Below are positions 5,623 to 8,600 of a stretch of 8,600 nt of DNA, in pieces. Where the stretch lies: assembly GCA_946410475.1 (NCBI GenBank), contig CAMKAM010000057.1:1-8600 (forward strand). Direction: 5' to 3'. Positions within the stretch are counted from its first letter, which is position 1; each line of letters starts with the position of its first letter. Position numbers and translations under genes: made by a program. The stretch is from an uncultured Bacillota bacterium (lineage in GTDB: Bacteria > Bacillota > Clostridia > Peptostreptococcales > Anaerovoracaceae). The notes beneath the pieces are model-generated. The model worked only from the letters and a program-made list of their open reading frames with translations, did no database searches and was not told the DNA's origin.

Positions 5623-6618
5623 TCACCGATCAAACTGTTTTCTTATGTGTTTTTTTTGTGAAGACAAAAAACGGTCAGCGACCTTTTGGAGCGTCGGCAT
5701 GTCTATTCCGCGCTCCTTTCCTATCCGAAGAGGATTGAGGATGAGGCTGTCGAATTCACTCATCCCGCCGGCGGCAATGTCGCGCTGGAGAGAGGACTCC
5801 GTATCGGGCGACAGACTGTCGAGAGAACGAAGGATGTCTTCCTTCAGGTCAAAACCGAATGACACACCGATCGATCGGGCGAGTGACTGCATTTCTTCCG
5901 CTATACCGCCGACCATATCGCGCGGCTCGCCTGGCCTTTGCATATCCTTCAGGCGTATATCGAAGTACAGACCGGTGCCTGCCGATGCGGCGACGAAAGA
6001 GGCTTTCCTGATAGAATGTGAAAGGATATCGTCCGAGGCTTCCGCGTCTATACCGGCTGAGCGAAGATCTTCTGCGATATATCCAAGCTCCGCAGCGCTG
6101 AGCGCCGAAGAGGGCGTCATGCCGTCTCCGCCGAAGACCAGGCGGAAGCTATCGCCTTTCATCAGGAATCTGCCCGGGCCGTCTTTCATGGCAGAAAGAT
6201 AAGTGCATCCGTCGAGGACTCTTCCGGATCTGACGAACCTGCGGATATATTCACCCATACACATGCCGTTGAGGATGGGGATCATTATCGTGTCTGCGGT
6301 CCCGATCTCGTTCAGGAAGGGCGCGATGTCAGGGATGCTGTAGCTTTTGACGCAGATAAAGATGACAGGAGGCATCCGGCCCTCACTGCCGCGCCTGCGT
6401 TTGATGTAAGCTTCCTGATCACAGACATCGATGTTCCGTATCACAGACTCCTTTTTTTGTTCACCAAAATCAGCAGTGAGGACTATTCCGTTACTGCTGA
6501 GCGCTTCGAGCTGCGGGCCCCTGGCTATCAAGGTGACATTTTTATCAGAGGCAGCAAGGGTGCCCGCGATCGAGCCTCCTATGCCGCCTGCGCCTATGAC
6601 AAGATAATCGATGTCCAT
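5623..6618 (-). CDS. Ketopantoate reductase family (PanE/ApbA) oxidoreductase
   Basis: The 331-residue protein has the family layout. An N-terminal Rossmann domain carries GAGGIGG at 9-15. CVKSYS follows, with Lys91 where the family has a nicotinamide/substrate-contacting lysine, then ILNGM at 115-119. The C-terminal helical domain has Lys205 (SIRKASF) and Glu288 (GGMSEFDSL), matching the catalytic lysine and substrate-binding glutamate of PanE. True PanE reduces 2-dehydropantoate to pantoate with NADPH for coenzyme A synthesis. The absence of panB, panC or panD nearby and the divergent helical domain mean that another 2-oxo acid could be the substrate, so no gene symbol is given. The ATG lies 6 nt after the stop of the DUF937 gene with no recognisable Shine-Dalgarno sequence, implying translational coupling. 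The stop codon directly borders repeat copy B. Confidence 0.8.
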   Translation of the reverse strand: MDIDYLVIGAGGIGGSIAGTLAASDKNVTLIARGPQLEALSSNGIVLTADFGEQKKESVIRNIDVCDQEAYIKRRRGSEGRMPPVIFICVKSYSIPDIAPFLNEIGTADTIMIPILNGMCMGEYIRRFVRSGRVLDGCTYLSAMKDGPGRFLMKGDSFRLVFGGDGMTPSSALSAAELGYIAEDLRSAGIDAEASDDILSHSIRKASFVAASAGTGLYFDIRLKDMQRPGEPRDMVGGIAEEMQSLARSIGVSFGFDLKEDILRSLDSLSPDTESSLQRDIAAGGMSEFDSLILNPLRIGKERGIDMPTLQKVADRFLSSQKKHIRKQFDR

Positions 6619-6624
6619 ACGAAA

Positions 6625-7140
6625 CTATTTTTTGAAAAGTGTTCCCATGATATTCAGAACATCGTTCGCATCGACTCCGTCGAGGAGTCCCCCGACGATC
6701 CCCGCGATACCCTGACCTGACGGTTTCGCATCGTCCTTTGCTTTTTTGCCCATCTGAGACATGAGAAGGGGAGCTGCGATAGCCATGATCTTCATTATCG
6801 TTTTTGTGTCGAGACCGAGATTTCCTCTGACTTCTTCGGCCTTTGCTTCCTTCTTGTCGCCGAGAAGATGACCGACGATCTTCGAGCCGTCTTCGATATC
6901 GACATTGCTCAGGAAGGACGCGATATCACTCGTGTCGTTCTGTCCATGCGCGGAAAGAGCGCTGAGGAACGAATCAGCTGTCGACTTGTCGTTCGCCTGT
7001 CCCTGCATTCCTTTTAGCAGCAAGGGAACGATCTCCTCGAGGGCGGATCCGGCTTCCTTTTCGGATACGCCTGTGAGGCTGCTTACCTGACCGAGAGCGT
7101 CGCTGCTCGTCATCAATTTCATGATCGAATTAACGTCCAT
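6625..7140 (-). CDS. DUF937 family protein
   Basis: The 171-residue protein matches the DUF937 pattern: VPLLLKGMQGQANDKSTADS (around 38-57), a central DGSKIVGHLLGD motif, and an LLMSQMGKKAKDD segment, followed by a Gly-rich tail GIAGIVGGLLDG. Members are small, mostly helical and soluble; their molecular function is not established. There is no signal peptide or membrane segment, so it is probably cytoplasmic. The start is set by GGAGG at 7148-7152, 7 nt before the ATG. It is the first gene of a two-gene operon with the reductase, 6 nt apart. A perfect -10 box lies upstream at 7199-7204. Confidence 0.8.
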   Translation of the reverse strand: MDVNSIMKLMTSSDALGQVSSLTGVSEKEAGSALEEIVPLLLKGMQGQANDKSTADSFLSALSAHGQNDTSDIASFLSNVDIEDGSKIVGHLLGDKKEAKAEEVRGNLGLDTKTIMKIMAIAAPLLMSQMGKKAKDDAKPSGQGIAGIVGGLLDGVDANDVLNIMGTLFKK

Positions 7141-7198
7141 TATTTTTCCTCCTTACTATTTCACATCAGCGTGATTTTTCAGTTTGAATCCTAGTGTG

Positions 7199-7204
7199 AT
7201 TATA
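7199..7204 (-). promoter_or_regulatory. Candidate -10 box for the DUF937-reductase operon
   Basis: The minus strand reads TATAAT, a perfect consensus, about 58 nt upstream of the DUF937 start codon and downstream of the malic enzyme terminator. The -35 region is T-rich (CTGTTTTT) without a clear TTGACA, so the promoter is likely but not fully defined. Confidence 0.45.
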
Positions 7205-7249
7205 CTATGAAAGAAAAGAGAAAAACAGTAGGGGAGCCGCAATAAAAAT

Positions 7250-7280
7250 GACCGCCATCCGTGAAAAGCGGATAGCGGTC
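7250..7280 (-). terminator. Rho-independent terminator after malic enzyme
   Basis: GACCGC (7250-7255) pairs with GCGGTC (7275-7280), continued by ATCCG (7257-7261) with CGGAT (7269-7273) after one C-A mismatch, with a 7-nt loop. The minus strand continues with ATTTTTATT. It sits about 40 nt beyond the malic enzyme stop and separates that gene from the DUF937 operon. Confidence 0.8.
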
Positions 7281-7321
7281 TTCGTTGTTTTTATACTTTT
7301 GGTTTGTCGTTGGGCCGATAC

Positions 7322-8506
7322 TTAGATCCTTGCAACTCCCGTGTCTCTAGCAGCCTGAGCTACTGCTGCTGCGACTGCGTCTTTTACTCTCGGGTCGAAT
7401 GCCTTCGGGATGATGTAGTCAGCAGTGAGTTCATCGTCAGAAATGACGCCTGCGATAGCCTTAGCTGCTGCGATCTTCATCTCTTCGTTGATGTCGCTGG
7501 CGCGTACGTCGAATGTTCCGCGGAAGATGCCCGGGAATGCGAGTACGTTGTTGATCTGGTTCGGGAAGTCCGAACGGCCTGTTGCGATAACAACTGCACC
7601 TGCTTCTTTAGCTTCATCCGGGAAGATCTCCGGTGTCGGGTTCGCGCAGGCGAATACTACCGGATCAGGATTCATGGAAGCGACCATTTTCTTAGTTACG
7701 AGGCCCGGAGCGCTGACGCCGAGGAAGATGTCTGCGCCTTTCATAGCGTCTGCCAGAGTTCCCTGGACCTTGTTCTTGTTCGTCATCTTCGCGATCTCTT
7801 CCTTGAACGGGTTCATGCCTTCTGTACGTCCCTCATAGATAGCTCCCTTGCTGTCGCAGAGGATGGCGTCCTTGAGGCCGTAGCTCATGAGAAGCTTTGT
7901 GATCGTGATAGCTGCTGCACCTGCTCCGCTTACTGCGAGCGTGCAGTCTTCCCACTTCTTGCCTGTGACCTTCAGAGCGTTGATCATGCCGGCAAGTGTG
8001 ATGACGGCTGTACCGTGCTGGTCATCGTGGAAGATAGGAATGTCGCATTTTTCTTTAAGCTTTCTTTCGATCTCGAAGCAGCGCGGTGCGGAGATGTCCT
8101 CCAGGTTGACGCCGCCGAAGCTGCCGCTGATCATGTAGATCGTGTTAACGATCTCATCAACGTCCTTGCTCTTGATGCAGAGCGGGAAAGCGTCTACATC
8201 GCCGAATGCCTTGAACAGTACGCATTTTCCTTCCATTACCGGCATGCCTGCTTCGGGACCGATGTCTCCGAGGCCGAGGACTGCCGAACCGTCTGTAGCG
8301 ACGAGGCACATGTTCCAGCGGCGTGTCAGCTCGTAGGAGAGGTTGATGTCCTTCTGGATCTCCAGGCACGGCTGAGCTACGCCCGGTGTGTAGGCTGTCG
8401 AGAGGTCATGTTCGTTCTCAACGGGTACTGTGCTGATAACTTCTATCTTGCCTTTTTTATCATAGTGCATCTTCAGGCTTTCTTCTGCATAGTTGTGGTT
8501 TGCCAT
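7322..8506 (-). CDS. NAD-dependent malic enzyme (short bacterial form)
   Basis: It catalyses oxidative decarboxylation of malate to pyruvate and CO2 with a divalent metal, feeding pyruvate and reduced cofactor to fermentation. The 394-residue length is that of the small bacterial malic enzymes. The catalytic tyrosine is Tyr39 in STAYTPGVA and the catalytic lysine Lys94 in PVMEGKCVLF. The metal ligands are Glu136 and Asp137 in GGVNLEDI, with Asp161/Asp162 in FHDDQHGTA. The cofactor loop SGAGAAA is at 193-199. Asp218 at the end of the second strand (ILCDSKG) favours NAD over NADP, which is an inference. The ATG at 8506 has AGGAG at 8513-8517, 6 nt upstream. A possible -10 (TAGAAT, 8550-8545) lacks a clear -35. 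It is transcribed alone. Strong codon bias leaves a long stop-free frame on the opposite strand that is not a gene. Confidence 0.92.
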   Translation of the reverse strand: MANHNYAEESLKMHYDKKGKIEVISTVPVENEHDLSTAYTPGVAQPCLEIQKDINLSYELTRRWNMCLVATDGSAVLGLGDIGPEAGMPVMEGKCVLFKAFGDVDAFPLCIKSKDVDEIVNTIYMISGSFGGVNLEDISAPRCFEIERKLKEKCDIPIFHDDQHGTAVITLAGMINALKVTGKKWEDCTLAVSGAGAAAITITKLLMSYGLKDAILCDSKGAIYEGRTEGMNPFKEEIAKMTNKNKVQGTLADAMKGADIFLGVSAPGLVTKKMVASMNPDPVVFACANPTPEIFPDEAKEAGAVVIATGRSDFPNQINNVLAFPGIFRGTFDVRASDINEEMKIAAAKAIAGVISDDELTADYIIPKAFDPRVKDAVAAAVAQAARDTGVARI

Positions 8507-8600
8507 TTTGTTCTCCTTTCAAAGTAACATTCCGTACTTTATTTATTCTACTACATTAGGCTTGGATATGCTTTCTGTTTTTTTGCGCTGCCTTCATATT

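Noticed and set aside
7304..8527. A 407-codon stop-free frame on the plus strand opposite malic enzyme
   Set aside because: It is a shadow of strong codon bias in malic enzyme. The translation is Cys/Val/Asp-rich and matches no fold I recognise, and the minus-strand gene is unambiguous.

Overview
The window looks like part of a chromosome from an anaerobic Gram-positive bacterium, most likely class Clostridia (Bacillota). The evidence is a 4-hydroxybutyryl-CoA dehydratase remnant, a butyryl-CoA-dehydrogenase-type acyl-CoA dehydrogenase, a short NAD-type malic enzyme, strong GGAGG ribosome binding sites, a TTG start, and AT-rich gaps between moderately GC-rich genes. No tRNA, rRNA, transposase, phage gene or CRISPR array was seen, and the genus cannot be fixed from this sequence alone.

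Layout, left to right. Positions 1-328 carry no gene. They hold two 48-bp direct repeats exactly 134 bp apart, each built around an inverted repeat, with a small palindrome between them, then a terminator. Positions 329-988 (minus) encode the C-terminal part of 4-hydroxybutyryl-CoA dehydratase (abfD). At about 988 this abuts, base to base, a LysR-type regulator (plus, to 1782) that has lost its first ~32 residues. Both genes are decapitated at one junction, as if a deletion, or an assembly misjoin, removed everything between two divergent genes. A complete acyl-CoA dehydrogenase (2081-3223, minus) follows, then a large surface lipoprotein of the tannase-like alpha/beta-hydrolase type (3457-5268, minus). 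Next comes a two-gene operon of a DUF937 protein and a ketopantoate-reductase-family enzyme (7140 down to 5623, minus). The NAD-dependent malic enzyme (7322-8506, minus) closes the window. All intact genes are on the minus strand.

The most unusual non-coding feature is a ~245-bp dispersed repeat present twice in the same orientation (1794-2038 and 5379-5622). The copies are divergent but almost perfectly collinear. Each keeps four DnaA-box-like 9-mers at matching positions, four TTGAYA motifs, and a hairpin around one TGTGGATAAC box. I know of no named family that it matches.

Metabolically, an intact abfD product would make crotonyl-CoA from 4-hydroxybutyryl-CoA, and a butyryl-CoA dehydrogenase would reduce that further. 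The neighbourhood may therefore have served 4-aminobutyrate or succinate fermentation to butyrate before abfD was broken. Malic enzyme supplies pyruvate and NADH. The lipoprotein esterase and the DUF937/reductase pair have no obvious link to that pathway.
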